Positions 6,134 through 6,167 of a stretch of 6,167 nucleotides of DNA are shown here, piece after piece. The notes beneath the pieces are model-generated. The model was given only the letters and a program-made list of their open reading frames with translations. It had not been told where the DNA came from and did not search any database. This DNA is from JAYVJM01 sp043769275. Lineage in GTDB: Bacteria > Pseudomonadota > Gammaproteobacteria > Pseudomonadales > UBA7239. The position numbers and the translations under genes are program-made. Within the stretch, counting starts at the first letter, position 1. The number at the start of each line of letters is the position of its first letter. Location of the stretch: positions 1-6,167 of the forward strand of contig JAYVJM010000051.1 in assembly GCA_043769275.1 (NCBI GenBank). Direction: 5' to 3'.

Positions 6134-6167
6134 ATGAACACGCCTAATCTAGCTACAGCGTTTGGTG
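6134..6167 (+). CDS. Possible start of a further gene, cut by the window end
   Basis: The frame from ATG 6134 reads MNTPNLATAFG and is still open at the last base. Eleven residues are too few to identify a product. The ribosome site is poor (ATCGTCTGAATT before the ATG), so the true start could be elsewhere. The position after yrfG on the same strand makes a downstream gene plausible. Confidence 0.3.
   Translation, partial: MNTPNLATAFG

Noticed and set aside
1..6167. Mobile element, CRISPR array, toxin-antitoxin or defence system.
   Set aside because: There are no direct-repeat arrays, transposase or integrase motifs, or small paired genes. Coding strands are filled by three intact chromosomal-type genes.

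Overview
The window looks like chromosomal DNA from a gammaproteobacterium of moderate GC content (slightly over half, judged by eye). The best taxonomic clue is an intact YrfG-type GMP/IMP nucleotidase with the signatures of the enterobacterial/pseudomonad protein. The genus cannot be fixed from the sequence. Dense coding, short gaps and good Shine-Dalgarno sequences suggest ordinary, well-maintained genome. No transposase, tRNA, rRNA, CRISPR or phage gene is visible.

Layout, left to right. Bases 1-23 are the cut end of what looks like a dispersed intergenic repeat, just past the stop of a very large minus-strand gene. That gene (4197 to 28) encodes a 1389-residue envelope protein of unknown function: signal peptide, large periplasmic domains and about eleven membrane segments. 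Immediately upstream on the same strand (5183 to 4218) is a complete D-2-hydroxyacid dehydrogenase of the glycerate/hydroxypyruvate reductase type. The two are about 20 bases apart and probably form one transcription unit. A roughly 120-base divergent promoter region (5184-5303) separates them from yrfG on the plus strand (5304-5996). The last 171 bases hold two small inverted repeats, a possible 25-codon leader ORF, and the possible start of another plus-strand gene that runs off the window.

The most interesting object is the giant protein. Reading it against itself shows two diverged copies of one module, offset by about 702-709 residues. Each copy has a periplasmic beta-rich part, four closely packed membrane segments, an outer loop and one last membrane segment. 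A second signal-peptide-like stretch ending in an Ala-x-Ala motif lies at the join, as if two complete secreted genes had been duplicated and fused. I do not recognise a characterised family for it.

The dehydrogenase and YrfG are likely housekeeping metabolic enzymes (2-keto acid reduction and purine nucleotide dephosphorylation). Nothing in the sequence shows a functional link between them and the giant protein beyond adjacency.
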